Notes: a model not told the origin generated them from the letters alone. Positions 51,632 through 60,603 are shown, numbered from the stretch's first letter. The stretch is DNA of 64,000 nt from JAVKBW01 sp964352715 (GCA_964352715.1 CAYGSU010000004.1:1-64000); one strand, 5' to 3'. Program-made: numbers and translations.

Positions 51632-52837
51632 ATGAAGACGCCCACCCAGAAGCTTCCCTTTGTCGAATTCGTAACCCTGCTGGCCCTGATGATCTCGATC
51701 GTTGCAATGGCGACCGATATCATGCTGCCTGCTCTTGCCCGTATCGGGCATGATCTGCAGGTCGCCCAGCCGAATGATGTGCAGCTTATTGTGTCGTCGC
51801 TTTTCCTGGGGTTTGCCGCCGGGCAGGTGATTGCCGGACCGGTATCGGACAGTATCGGCCGAAAGCCGGTGATATATGCAGGGTACCTGATTTTCCTGTT
51901 CGGATGTGTGCTGTCGTTGTTCGCTACGGATCTGACGGTCATGCTGATCGGCCGCGTGTTTCAGGGCCTGGGCGCGGCATGCCCCAGAATCATTACGCTG
52001 GCGCTGGTTCGCGATGAATATGAAGGGCGCGGCATGGCGCGGATCATGTCGATTACCATGGCGGTCTTTATCATGGTGCCGGCGATCGCGCCCAGCATCG
52101 GGCAGGGGCTGATGCTGCTGGCGGACTGGCACATGACCTTTGTTCTGCTGATGGCGATGGCTGTTGTTTCGCTGATCTGGTTCGCAGCCCGCCAGCCGGA
52201 AACACTGCCGCCGGAAAAACGACGGCGGTTCTCGGTATCCAACATTGCAGACGGCGTCGTCGAGGCGTTCGGCTATCGTGCCGCTGTCGGATATACGCTG
52301 GCGGCGGGCTGTGTGTTCGGCGCGTTTCTGGGATATCTCAGTTCGGCACAGCAGGTCTTTCAGATCACCTTCGGTCTTGGCGACCTGTTCCCCCTGTATT
52401 TCGGCGCCGCTGCTTTGACGATCGGATCGGCATCGGTCTTCAATTCCAAACTGGTGATGCGTCTTGGCATGCGATACCTGACATGGCGCGCCGTTCTGGC
52501 GATGACAGTGATGTCTGGCCTGTTTCTGATTCCGGTCGCATTGTTCGATGGCGTTCCGCCGCTCTGGACGTTCATGGTCTGGTTGCTGGCGACGTTCTTT
52601 TGTGTCGGCATCATGTTCGGAAATTTCAACGCACTCGCGATGGAACCGCTGGGCCACATGGCCGGACTCGGATCGGCACTGGTCGGGTCAGGATCCGCTT
52701 TTCTGTCGCTGCCGCTCGGCTGGGCGGTCGGTGCGGTGTTTGATGGCAGCGCCATGCCGCTGGTCGCCGGGTTCGCCGTTCTTGGCGCGGCCTCCCTGGC
52801 GATCATGCTTGTGACGGAGCGTTCGCCCGCGCGCTAG
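51632..52837 (+). CDS. MFS drug-resistance-type transporter, Bcr/CflA family
   Basis: A 401-residue, 12-helix proton-coupled exporter of the DHA1 Bcr/CflA group. Motif A is GPVSDSIGRKPVIYAG, and the helix 1 segment MISIVAMATDIMLPALARIG plus VFQGLGAACPRIITLALVRD are typical. Substrates of this group include bicyclomycin, chloramphenicol and sulfonamides, but the native substrate here is unknown. It is transcribed towards the small membrane protein at 52889. Confidence 0.9.
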   Translation: MKTPTQKLPFVEFVTLLALMISIVAMATDIMLPALARIGHDLQVAQPNDVQLIVSSLFLGFAAGQVIAGPVSDSIGRKPVIYAGYLIFLFGCVLSLFATDLTVMLIGRVFQGLGAACPRIITLALVRDEYEGRGMARIMSITMAVFIMVPAIAPSIGQGLMLLADWHMTFVLLMAMAVVSLIWFAARQPETLPPEKRRRFSVSNIADGVVEAFGYRAAVGYTLAAGCVFGAFLGYLSSAQQVFQITFGLGDLFPLYFGAAALTIGSASVFNSKLVMRLGMRYLTWRAVLAMTVMSGLFLIPVALFDGVPPLWTFMVWLLATFFCVGIMFGNFNALAMEPLGHMAGLGSALVGSGSAFLSLPLGWAVGAVFDGSAMPLVAGFAVLGAASLAIMLVTERSPAR

Positions 52838-52888
52838 ATTGGAAAAGCTTCGATTGTCAGGAACAGGGTGTCCCTAAAAATCTGCGTT

Positions 52889-53068
52889 TCAGGTCTCGTT
52901 ATCGCCCTTGATGCAGGATTCGTAGAAATCGTAGGCGGCCATACAGAACACAATGGCGACGATGACGATAAACGGCACCGTGGAAATGGTCTCAGCCAGG
53001 CCAATCGCAAACGCGGCGAACAGGGCGAACCCGATCAGGCCGGCGATCAGATTATCGATCTTCTTCAT
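52889..53068 (-). CDS. Small membrane protein of 59 residues
   Basis: The reading frame MKKIDNLIAGLIGFALFAAF has two hydrophobic segments (LIAGLIGFALFAAFAIGLA and VPFIVIVAIVFCMAAYDFY) and a polar tail (KGDNET). A good Shine-Dalgarno (ggagga) lies 4 bases before the ATG. It starts 36 bases after the amidase stop on the same strand, so it is probably the last gene of the TRAP-amidase unit. Function unknown; it is below many gene callers' size limit. Confidence 0.75.
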   Translation of the reverse strand: MKKIDNLIAGLIGFALFAAFAIGLAETISTVPFIVIVAIVFCMAAYDFYESCIKGDNET

Positions 53069-53104
53069 TCCATCCTCCCACTCAGGCCTGAAAGTCTAGC
53101 ACGA

Positions 53105-54460
53105 TCAGGCGACGTCTTCCAAACCTGCTTCAATCCATTGCGCAACCTGCATCAGCTGCTGATCGCCGTTGATCGGTCCGATCACCTGCACGCCCAGCGG
53201 CAGGCCGGTCGGCCCCTGCATCAGCGGCAGCGTGACAGCCGGTAGCCCGAGGAACGACCAGAGCGAGCAGAATATCGGATCACCGGTTGTTTCTAGGCTG
53301 CCCGGCGCTTCGCCCGTCGCAGCGGGGGCGATGATGGCATCGAATTCCTCGAAGACCAGTTCGTTCAGGATATCCAGCAGCCGGATTTTCTCATCCGCAG
53401 CGTTAAGGTAATCCACCGCAGTGACGCCACGGCCCTCTTCGATATAGGCAACCAGCGCATCACTGATCTGTCCCGGATACCGTGTCAGCAAGGGGGTATA
53501 GGTCTGCGCGATTTCAGACGACATCACCGTGCGGTGCGAGCCGAGCGCCGTATCAAAAGACGGCGTCAGCTCCACCTTGCCGATCCGGCCTTCCTTGCTT
53601 TCGGCCAGAACCTCGAACAATTCGTCGAAGGCTTCCTGTGTGGCTTCGTCGGCGGCGGACTGATACGGCGCCGTGAGGAACGCGATCTTCGGTTCGACCA
53701 GCGGGCCGTCCGTTGCTGCCTTCGCTAGGTCGGGAATCGACCGTTCCGGCATTGTATCGGGGTCGCCCGCGTCAGCCCCCATCATGATCTGCGCCAGCAG
53801 TGCGGCATCGGCCAGCGATCTGCCAAAGGTGCCGATCTGATCGAGCCGCCGGGACTGGGTCAGAACGCCAGTGCGCGGTATCGTTCCGAAACCGGGCTTG
53901 TAGCCATACACACCGCAATAGGATGCCGGGCGAATGACGGAGCCACCGGTCTGCGTGCCGACTGCGCCCTGTACCATGAAACTGGCGACAGCTGCTGCAG
54001 ACCCGCTGGACGATCCGCCAGGCGTGTGCCCGGCATTGTGCGGATTGGTGGTTGGCCCGGGCGTCATGTTGGCCAGTTCACTGGTGACGGTCTTGCCCAT
54101 GATGACCGCGCCGGCCTGTTTCAGCCTTGATACAACGATGGCGTCGTTGAGCGGCTTCCGCCCCTTGAAAATTGGCGAACCGAATTCCGTCGGCACGGCT
54201 TTCGTGTCGATGATGTCTTTCAGACCCACCGGCACGCCATGCAACGGTCCTGTCTTCCTGCCGGACTTGCGAATGCTGTCCGCTTCGTCAGCCAGTTTGC
54301 GGGCGTAATCAGGATCGATATGCGCCCAGGCCTTGATCGTCGGTTCGAATGCGTCGATCCGTTCCAGACAATTGTCGACCAGTTCCCGCGACGTGATAAC
54401 GCCATTGGCGATATCACGGGCGGCCTCGATCAACGAAAGAGAATTCAAACCTTTTGACAT
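53105..54460 (-). CDS. Amidase (amidase signature family)
   Basis: Amidase-signature enzymes hydrolyse amides with a Ser-cisSer-Lys triad. The signature is GHTPGGSSSGSAAAVASFMV, with the catalytic lysine in PVGLKDIIDT and a second serine in GTQTGGSVIRPASYCG. The 451-residue length is normal. It begins on the base directly after the dctM stop, so it is cotranscribed with the TRAP transporter. That linkage suggests it acts on an imported amide or on a product of its breakdown; GatA is unlikely because gatB and gatC are absent and the sequence is degradative-type. Confidence 0.92.
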   Translation of the reverse strand: MSKGLNSLSLIEAARDIANGVITSRELVDNCLERIDAFEPTIKAWAHIDPDYARKLADEADSIRKSGRKTGPLHGVPVGLKDIIDTKAVPTEFGSPIFKGRKPLNDAIVVSRLKQAGAVIMGKTVTSELANMTPGPTTNPHNAGHTPGGSSSGSAAAVASFMVQGAVGTQTGGSVIRPASYCGVYGYKPGFGTIPRTGVLTQSRRLDQIGTFGRSLADAALLAQIMMGADAGDPDTMPERSIPDLAKAATDGPLVEPKIAFLTAPYQSAADEATQEAFDELFEVLAESKEGRIGKVELTPSFDTALGSHRTVMSSEIAQTYTPLLTRYPGQISDALVAYIEEGRGVTAVDYLNAADEKIRLLDILNELVFEEFDAIIAPAATGEAPGSLETTGDPIFCSLWSFLGLPAVTLPLMQGPTGLPLGVQVIGPINGDQQLMQVAQWIEAGLEDVA

Positions 54461-55822
54461 CTAGCCCGGTATATATTTGCCAAAGAAGAAGTCAGGCAGC
54501 CACAGGGCTATGCCGGGATACATGTAGATCAGCACCATCGACAGCAGCACGATGCCCAGATACGGCATGATGCCCTTGAAGATCATCATCAGTTCGATCT
54601 GTGGCGGCGCCACCCCTTTCAGGTAATAGGCCGACATGGCCATGGGCGGGGTCAAAAATGACGTTTGCAGATTCAACGCCACCAGGATGGCGAAGAAATA
54701 CGGATTAACCCCGAACTGTTCCAGCAGCGGCAGGAAGATCGGCACAAAGATGATCAGGATTTCCGTCCATTCCAGCGGCCAGCCCAGCAGGAAGATGATG
54801 GTTTGCGCCAGGATCAGGAAGCCGATCGTGCCGAGCGACAGGCCCAGAATCCAGTGCTCGATCAGCGAATGTCCGCCGAGATAGGAAAACACCGAGGCAA
54901 AGGTCCACGACCCGACGAACAGCCAGCACACCATGGCGGATGTTTTTGCGGTCAGGAATACCGATTCCTTCAACCGCTCCCAGGTCAGGGAGCGATAGAT
55001 CAACGCCAGCACAAGGCCACCTGCCGCGCCGACACCGGCAGCTTCCGCCGGCGTCGCCAGACCCAAAAGGATACAGCCAAGAACAGTCAGGATAAGGAAA
55101 CCGAGCGGAACCACCGATGTCATGACCATCAAGACGATCTCGAGGGGTGGGGGAACGTCCTCGTCCTTCGGCTTCGGAGCAATTGACGGATTTATCGCCG
55201 CGCGGCCGACCACGTAAACCATATACATGCCGGCTAGCATAAACCCGGGGAAAATCGCCGCCGCATACAGCCGCAGGGGCGAGAGTTCGGCGATGGCGGC
55301 ATACACGATCAGCATGATCGATGGTGGAATCAGAATGCCGAGGCAGCCACCGGCGCAGATAACGCCGGACGCGAACTTCTCGTCGTAGCCCGCTTTCAGC
55401 ATGGCCGGCAGGGCCAGCATGCCCATAAGCGTCACCACCGCGCCGATGATGCCGGTCGCCGTGGCGAAAATCGCGCAGGTTGCCAGCGCCGCGACGGCCA
55501 TGGAGCCTGGCAGGTGGCGGGCAGCCATCTGCAAGGAAAAGAACAGGCGATTTACGATATTCGCCCTTTCAACAACATATCCCATAAACAGGAACAGCGG
55601 CACCGCCACCAGCACGTCGTTCGACATCACCGAGAACGTATTTTGCACCATCAGGTCGAAGATGCGGTTGTCGAATATCGTCTGCATGCGCAGCGGGTCG
55701 TAATAGGCGTAGTAGCCGAAGCCCAGGCCCATGGCGATCAGGGTAAAGGCGATGGGAAAGCCCAGCAGCACAATAAGAATGAACAGGCCGAGCATCATGA
55801 TGGCGATTTGCGGATCGGTCAT
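54461..55822 (-). CDS. TRAP transporter large permease subunit (DctM family)
   Basis: DctM forms the sodium-driven translocation unit of the tripartite ATP-independent periplasmic transporter. The 453-residue protein is almost wholly hydrophobic; SNDVLVAVPLFLFMGYVVER, TGIIGAVVTLMGMLALPAML and CLGILIPPSIMLIVYAAIAE are family signatures. The ATG at 55822 overlaps the dctQ stop by 4 bases; an upstream in-frame reading of 35 polar residues is rejected. The operon order is P-Q-M. Confidence 0.94.
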   Translation of the reverse strand: MTDPQIAIMMLGLFILIVLLGFPIAFTLIAMGLGFGYYAYYDPLRMQTIFDNRIFDLMVQNTFSVMSNDVLVAVPLFLFMGYVVERANIVNRLFFSLQMAARHLPGSMAVAALATCAIFATATGIIGAVVTLMGMLALPAMLKAGYDEKFASGVICAGGCLGILIPPSIMLIVYAAIAELSPLRLYAAAIFPGFMLAGMYMVYVVGRAAINPSIAPKPKDEDVPPPLEIVLMVMTSVVPLGFLILTVLGCILLGLATPAEAAGVGAAGGLVLALIYRSLTWERLKESVFLTAKTSAMVCWLFVGSWTFASVFSYLGGHSLIEHWILGLSLGTIGFLILAQTIIFLLGWPLEWTEILIIFVPIFLPLLEQFGVNPYFFAILVALNLQTSFLTPPMAMSAYYLKGVAPPQIELMMIFKGIMPYLGIVLLSMVLIYMYPGIALWLPDFFFGKYIPG

Positions 55823-56406
55823 CGGCCGGCCTCCATATCCCGAAGGTCTCGTTTCTCGTTCATCAGCATGGTCTCGGTTTCCTGAACATCGTGCGCCCGA
55901 GACGGCCAATAGCCCTGCCGCATGCACTGAATGCAGCGGGTGATTTCAGCGAGACCCTGCAGCAACAGCAGACAACCGGAGATCGGGATAAGGGTTTTAA
56001 AGAAATAAATCTGGATACGGGAGGGGCTGGACCAGCTGACTTCCTTGTAGAACCAGCTGTCGGCCGCGAAATGGTAGCCGTAATAGGTCAACGCGAACAC
56101 GGCCGGCATGAAGAAGGTGATATACAAAACAAGGTCGACCGTCGCCTGAACCTTCAGTGGCATCAGCCGGTAGACGACGTCGCCGCGAACATGCGCATTC
56201 TGGCTTAGCGCGTAGGCGCCGGCCATCAAAAACAGCGCGCCGTACATCTGTACGCTCATGTCGAACGCCCAGACCGTGGGTGCATTCAACGCATACCGCA
56301 CAAACACTTCGTAGCAGGTCGAGAGCGTCAGGATAACGATGCTCCACCCGAATGCCTTGCCAGCCCAAGCGCTTAGATTATCAACAAAATGAAGAAGTCT
56401 GGTCAT
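55819..56406 (-). CDS. TRAP transporter small permease subunit (DctQ family)
   Basis: DctQ is the small membrane subunit that pairs with DctM. The 195-residue protein has four hydrophobic helices, with EVFVRYALNAPTVWAFDMSV (the typical R-x3-N-x-P-x-W pattern) in the first half. It is separated from dctP by 76 bases containing a strong hairpin and overlaps dctM by 4 bases. Confidence 0.92.
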   Translation of the reverse strand: MTRLLHFVDNLSAWAGKAFGWSIVILTLSTCYEVFVRYALNAPTVWAFDMSVQMYGALFLMAGAYALSQNAHVRGDVVYRLMPLKVQATVDLVLYITFFMPAVFALTYYGYHFAADSWFYKEVSWSSPSRIQIYFFKTLIPISGCLLLLQGLAEITRCIQCMRQGYWPSRAHDVQETETMLMNEKRDLRDMEAGR

Positions 56407-56426
56407 CTCAGTCGCCCCTCACGTAA

Positions 56427-56454
56427 AGACAGGATGGCATAAGCCATCCTGTCT
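56427..56454 (-). terminator. Strong intercistronic hairpin between dctP and dctQ
   Basis: A perfect 12-bp stem (agacaggatggc with gccatcctgtct) with a 4-base loop lies 28 bases after the dctP stop. Only three T follow it on the transcribed strand, so it is more likely an mRNA-stabilising or partial-termination element that keeps the binding protein more abundant than its permease. Confidence 0.7.
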
Positions 56455-56482
56455 GTAACGCAACATATATAACCGCGAACTC

Positions 56483-57619
56483 TTAGAGCTTGCCGAAATA
56501 ATGCTCATAAGCACCGCGATAGTCTGGTGCGTTCTGAAGCGCGTAGGCGCCGTGCCGTTCGGCCCAGGCTTTCTGGGACGCAACGACCTTGGCGAAGAAC
56601 TCGTCTTCGGCGCTGATACGATCAACGACGATATCCCAAGCCTTCAGCTGTTCCTGCATAACCGAATCCGGCGTGCGGTAAACGTTCACACCAAAATCGT
56701 TTTTCAGGGAAAGCAGGTCCTGTGAATACCGTTCCATCGCCTTCCAGGACATATCCGTGCTGGCGGCTTCCGAAGCATATTCGAGGATGGCCTGCTGTTC
56801 TTCCGACAGATTGTCGAACAGCGTCTTGTTGAAGATGATCTCGAAGCTTTCCTGTGACTGGTGATAACTCGCCAGATGGTAGAATTTCGAAACATCCTGC
56901 ATGCCGAAGTCTTTATCGGATGTCGGGTTGTTGAATTCGGCTGCGTCAATCAGGCCGCTTTTCATGGCAGGCTGAATTTCGCCGCCCGGAAGCTGCACAA
57001 CAGACATTCCCATTTCCTGCAGAACATCAGCAGCCAGACCAACGGTCCGGTACTTCAGGCCCTGCATCTGCGAGCTGTCCTTGATCTGCTCCTTGAACCA
57101 GCCCAGCGGCTGTGCAGGCATCGGGCCCGAGAAGAAGCCGACAAGATCAAGCTTCAGACGGTCATGCATCAGTTCGTAATACAGTTCGCGACCGCCGCCG
57201 TAAGCGACCCAGCCCATCATTTCGTTCGCGGTCCAGCCAAAGCAGGGACCGGTGCCGAACAGCGAGGCGACCGGGCTTTTGGAATACCAGTATGCCGTCA
57301 CCAGATGTGCGCCATCCAGAACGCCCTTGTGCACGGCGGTCTGCATTTCGGCTGTCTTGACGACAGCATCGACGCTCAGCAGATCGATTTTCATCGCGCC
57401 GCCGGCCATCTTGTTGACCCGGTTCACATAGTCCTGGGCGAATTCAAGGAAAATACCGCCGCCCCAGGCTGCCTGAACCTTCAGAACGGTCGCTGCCTTG
57501 GCGACATGCGGTGCTGCGACAGCTGCGGCTGTGGCGCCGACAGCGGCGCCGGCGGCGCCTTTCAGAAATTTCCGGCGAGCCGGCACGTCATCTTTTGTTG
57601 TTACGGTGTTTTTGGCCAT
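56483..57619 (-). CDS. TRAP transporter substrate-binding protein (DctP family, TakP-like)
   Basis: The periplasmic receptor of the TRAP system. A twin-arginine signal (ARRKFLKGAAGAAVG) suggests Tat export. The core has PAQPLGWFKEQI, GLKYRTVGLAADVLQEMGMS and QLPGGEIQPAMKSGLIDAAE, then EFNNPTSDKDFGMQDVSKFY, a pattern I associate with 2-oxo-acid receptors like TakP; the ligand is not proved. The start MAKNTVTTKDDVPARRKF gives 378 residues. A neighbouring 2-hydroxyacid dehydrogenase would fit oxo- or hydroxy-acid use. Confidence 0.92.
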   Translation of the reverse strand: MAKNTVTTKDDVPARRKFLKGAAGAAVGATAAAVAAPHVAKAATVLKVQAAWGGGIFLEFAQDYVNRVNKMAGGAMKIDLLSVDAVVKTAEMQTAVHKGVLDGAHLVTAYWYSKSPVASLFGTGPCFGWTANEMMGWVAYGGGRELYYELMHDRLKLDLVGFFSGPMPAQPLGWFKEQIKDSSQMQGLKYRTVGLAADVLQEMGMSVVQLPGGEIQPAMKSGLIDAAEFNNPTSDKDFGMQDVSKFYHLASYHQSQESFEIIFNKTLFDNLSEEQQAILEYASEAASTDMSWKAMERYSQDLLSLKNDFGVNVYRTPDSVMQEQLKAWDIVVDRISAEDEFFAKVVASQKAWAERHGAYALQNAPDYRGAYEHYFGKL

Positions 57620-58010
57620 TTTTTTAGGTTCCTCCACTAAGACATGAGTCTCTGCCCTTTTCCGGGCTGTTGGTGAGAGAGTGCAAGTTGTGGTTTGTTA
57701 GGCATCTCTCCCGGTTTTGCCGCTTATTTTTTTTAAACAGCATAATTATCGATTATCCCATTGTCGTGCCAAAAGTATGACCGCCGCAACAAAACAAAAA
57801 GTGAAAGACTGATCGACGAGACCTGCTAACCGCGGCCGGACCAACCTGTTGTTTCGATACGCAGCACCTTTCCGCGTCAAATGAAATAAATCACATTGGC
57901 AATACCAATTGCGCTAAATAGGTCATAAATTCCCACATAGCGCAAGGTTCACTCTACTAGCTTCTTCCGAGCAATTCATCCCTCAAAGGTAGTTTAGTGT
58001 CTGACGCTTG
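57620..58010. promoter_or_regulatory. Upstream region of the TRAP operon with a promoter and an inverted repeat
   Basis: On the minus strand, TTGGCA (57772-57767) and GATAAT (57750-57745) 16 bases apart form a candidate sigma-70 promoter about 130 bases before dctP. An exact 8-bp inverted repeat, ttgcgcta (57909-57916) and tagcgcaa (57938-57945) with 21 bases between, lies upstream of it and could be an operator. TGGCAC is present but the sigma-54 -12 GC is not, so a sigma-54 promoter is unlikely. Confidence 0.4.
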
Positions 58011-58985
58011 TCAGGCAACGCGATCATTCGGCTCATTGCCTGAAAAATAGGCATCCAGATTGTCGAGCGCCCGGTTCCCCATTGCATCCCGTGTTTCACG
58101 CGTCGCGCTGCCGATATGCGGCATTAGGAAAGTATTCTTCAGATCGCGGTAGCCTGGATGAGCGTTCGGTTCGTTGTTGTAGACATCCAGACCCGCCGCA
58201 GCCAGATGGCCGGACTTCAGGGCCGAGATCACCGCTTCGTCATCGACGACAGCACCACGCGCCGTATTTATCAGAATCGCACCTTTCGGCAGCAGCGCCA
58301 ACCGGTCCGCATTCATCAACCCTTTCGATTCCGGCGTCGCCGGGCAATGCAGAGACAGGAAGTCGCACTGCGGCAGCAAATCCTCGACGGAGTCGTGAAA
58401 GACAGCGCCGGCTTCCTTCTCCGGGCTCAGGCGGCTGCGGTTGTGATAGTGGATTTCCATATCCAGACCGGCCTGTGCGCGGCGGGCGAACACCTGGCCG
58501 ACCCGGCCCATGCCGATCAGACCCAGCCGCTTTCCGGTCACCTGGGTGCCGACCATGAAGGCGAGGCTCCAGTCCTTCCACGCGCCGGCCCGCATGATCG
58601 CTTCGCCTTCGCCGGCGCGCCGCGCCGCACCCAGCATCAGCAGCATCGCGATTTCTGCTGTCGCGTCACTCAGGACATCCGGCGTATTGGTAACGACAAT
58701 GCCGTGCTCCTTCGCTGCCGCCAGATCGCAATGGTCGGTACCGACAGAAATATTTGCGATGATCTTTACGGATGACGGCAGTCTGGCAATGACATCGGCG
58801 GTAAAATGTTCGGTGTGACAGCACAGGACGGCGTCTGCGCCGTCGGCCTTCTTCAAAAGGTCGTCGGTGGAATACAGTCGATCGTCGTCGTTGAGCAGCG
58901 CGGTATATGTTTCGGACACGCGTTTGCGAATATTTTCCGGCACCCGCCGCGATACCAGTACCGTCTTGTCTTTCAGCGACGTCAT
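58011..58985 (-). CDS. D-2-hydroxyacid dehydrogenase (glyoxylate/hydroxypyruvate reductase type)
   Basis: NAD(P)-dependent reduction of 2-oxo acids such as glyoxylate or hydroxypyruvate. The Rossmann motif is GLIGMGRVGQVFARRA; catalytic Arg is in NTARGAVVDDEAV, Glu in the following LDVYNNEPN region and His in MPHIGSATRETRD. The 324-residue length is normal. It lies upstream of the TRAP operon on the same strand, separated by 390 bases, so it may be regulated with it but has its own terminator-free 3' region. Substrate specificity cannot be read from sequence. Confidence 0.92.
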   Translation of the reverse strand: MTSLKDKTVLVSRRVPENIRKRVSETYTALLNDDDRLYSTDDLLKKADGADAVLCCHTEHFTADVIARLPSSVKIIANISVGTDHCDLAAAKEHGIVVTNTPDVLSDATAEIAMLLMLGAARRAGEGEAIMRAGAWKDWSLAFMVGTQVTGKRLGLIGMGRVGQVFARRAQAGLDMEIHYHNRSRLSPEKEAGAVFHDSVEDLLPQCDFLSLHCPATPESKGLMNADRLALLPKGAILINTARGAVVDDEAVISALKSGHLAAAGLDVYNNEPNAHPGYRDLKNTFLMPHIGSATRETRDAMGNRALDNLDAYFSGNEPNDRVA

Positions 58986-59144
58986 ACCTGAATTCTCCCG
59001 TTTCTGTTATTACAGCCCTGTATTTCCGATGGTCGAACCTAAGACCGGCACCGGATCGATCAAGTAAAAAAATGCTGACCGGCGGCGATCCCTGTGCGAG
59101 GGTTCGGCATTGCCCGATCCGGGTGCGAACGGTATATCGCCATT

Positions 59145-59813
59145 ATGCTTTTGTTGTATCACCTCTGGCTCGATCCGCATTGTCGCAAGGTTCGTCTGGT
59201 TCTCGGCGAAAAAAAGCTCGACTACGAAATGCGCGTCGAAAAGGTCTGGGAACGGCGGGCGGATTTCATCGCCCTCAATCCGGCTGGCGAGGTACCGGTG
59301 CTGATCGATGAAGACGGCACCCGGCTGGCCGGGTCACAGCCGATCTGCGAATATCTCGACGAAATGTACGGCAACGACTCCCTGATCGGTCAGGGTGCCG
59401 TGGTGCGGGCCGAGGTGCGCCGGCTGATCGACTGGTTCGACAGCAAGTTCGTTGAGGAAGTGACAGTGAATCTGGTCGATGAAAAGATCACCAAGCGGCT
59501 GTTGGGCTTCGGCGAACCAAACAGCAAGGCGGTGCTGGCCGGCCTGCGCAACTTGCACACTCATTTGAATTACATTACCTGGCTGATCGACCGGCGCTCG
59601 TGGCTGGGCGGTGAGGAAATGACGTTGGCCGACCTGGCCGCGGCCGGTCACCTGTCCTGTGTCGACTATCTGGGCGATATTCCATGGGAAGATTACCCGA
59701 CCGCCAAGGACTGGTATGCGCGCATCAAGTCGCGCCCGAGTTTCCGGACCTTGCTGGCGGATCATATTCCCGGTGCGCCGCCGCCGTCGCACTACGCCAA
59801 TCTGGATTTCTAG
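59145..59813 (+). CDS. fzlA: GST-fold protein, probable FtsZ-localised division protein FzlA
   Basis: The fold is that of a glutathione transferase, beginning MLLLYHLWLDPHCRKVRLVL with NPAGEVPVLIDEDGT and QPICEYLDEMY. The features that point to FzlA are 222 residues, a basic/aromatic region in the middle, and the conserved C-terminal tail GAPPPSHYANLDF, which is typical of the Caulobacter-type FzlA family that bundles FtsZ and links it to septal wall synthesis. A nearby epimerase gene is also found beside fzlA in other alphaproteobacteria. A simple detoxifying GST cannot be excluded. The ATG at 59145 is preferred to an upstream extension. Confidence 0.7.
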   Translation: MLLLYHLWLDPHCRKVRLVLGEKKLDYEMRVEKVWERRADFIALNPAGEVPVLIDEDGTRLAGSQPICEYLDEMYGNDSLIGQGAVVRAEVRRLIDWFDSKFVEEVTVNLVDEKITKRLLGFGEPNSKAVLAGLRNLHTHLNYITWLIDRRSWLGGEEMTLADLAAAGHLSCVDYLGDIPWEDYPTAKDWYARIKSRPSFRTLLADHIPGAPPPSHYANLDF

Positions 59814-59820
59814 GTCGGCC

Positions 59821-60603
59821 CTATTCGCCCTTGTTGACATCCATGGTTTCGAGATTCCGCTGCGCGTGGTCGGCCGCCGGACGCCCCTGATGCATTTCGA
59901 CAAGATGCAGCCAGTCCTTGCGGGCGTCGTCGTCGCGCCCCATCAGGCGATAGATGTTGCCGCGTTCCAGCAAGGCTTCCGGATAATCCGGGTCGATTTC
60001 GAGCGCGCGGGTCGCGTCGTCCAGCGCCAGCTCCAGCGTATCGACATAGCGGTAGGCGCTGGCCCGCAGGGTCAGGGTTTCGGGACGGTCGGGCGACACG
60101 TCGATGGCCTTGTTCAGATCGTCGATCGCTTCCCAGTACTTGCCACTGAGAAACAGAACAGTAGCCCTGTCGGTCAGAATATCCGGGTTGGCCGGCGACA
60201 GGGCGAGGGCGGATGTCAGCGCGCCATAGGCCCGCGACAGATCGTTCGCCTCCATCCAGGCCAGACCCGCATGAGCGAGAATTTCCGCAGCGATGCCGGG
60301 CGGCGTGTCGTCGGGCAGCGATGTGCTGAGCTTTTCAAGCCGTGTCGCCGCTTCCGGAAACATGCCGAGATTGATCAGGGCGATCGCCCCGCAATGCAAT
60401 GCTGCCGGTCCGCCGCCGCCATCGGCCCAGGCCAGCGATTGCTCGAACGCCGCCGATGGTTCCGTGCGCGCCAGATGAATACAGATCTGGTATTCCCGCT
60501 GCTGCAGAAATTCAGGAGCCGATTGCTGCGCCAGGCCTTGACCGGAGGTCATTGCAATACATAAGAAACCTGTCGCGATAGCCGTTTTCTTCATCGTACC
60601 CAT
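59821..60603 (-). CDS. Exported TPR-repeat protein
   Basis: A 260-residue protein with a signal peptide (MKKTAIATGFLCIAMTSG, cut probably after LAQ) and about four TPR units in the second half: AYGALTSALALSPANPD, YWEAIDDLNKAIDVSPDRPE, ALDDATRALEIDPDYPEA and YRLMGRDDDARKDWL. TPRs mediate protein contacts; a periplasmic scaffold role is likely but unspecified. Two in-frame starts (60603 and 60594) differ by three residues. It diverges from the epimerase at 60662. Confidence 0.82.
   Translation of the reverse strand: MGTMKKTAIATGFLCIAMTSGQGLAQQSAPEFLQQREYQICIHLARTEPSAAFEQSLAWADGGGGPAALHCGAIALINLGMFPEAATRLEKLSTSLPDDTPPGIAAEILAHAGLAWMEANDLSRAYGALTSALALSPANPDILTDRATVLFLSGKYWEAIDDLNKAIDVSPDRPETLTLRASAYRYVDTLELALDDATRALEIDPDYPEALLERGNIYRLMGRDDDARKDWLHLVEMHQGRPAADHAQRNLETMDVNKGE

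Noticed and set aside
57745..57772. Sigma-54 promoter before dctP
   Set aside because: TGGCAC is present but the -12 GC is missing, so the site fits sigma-70 better.
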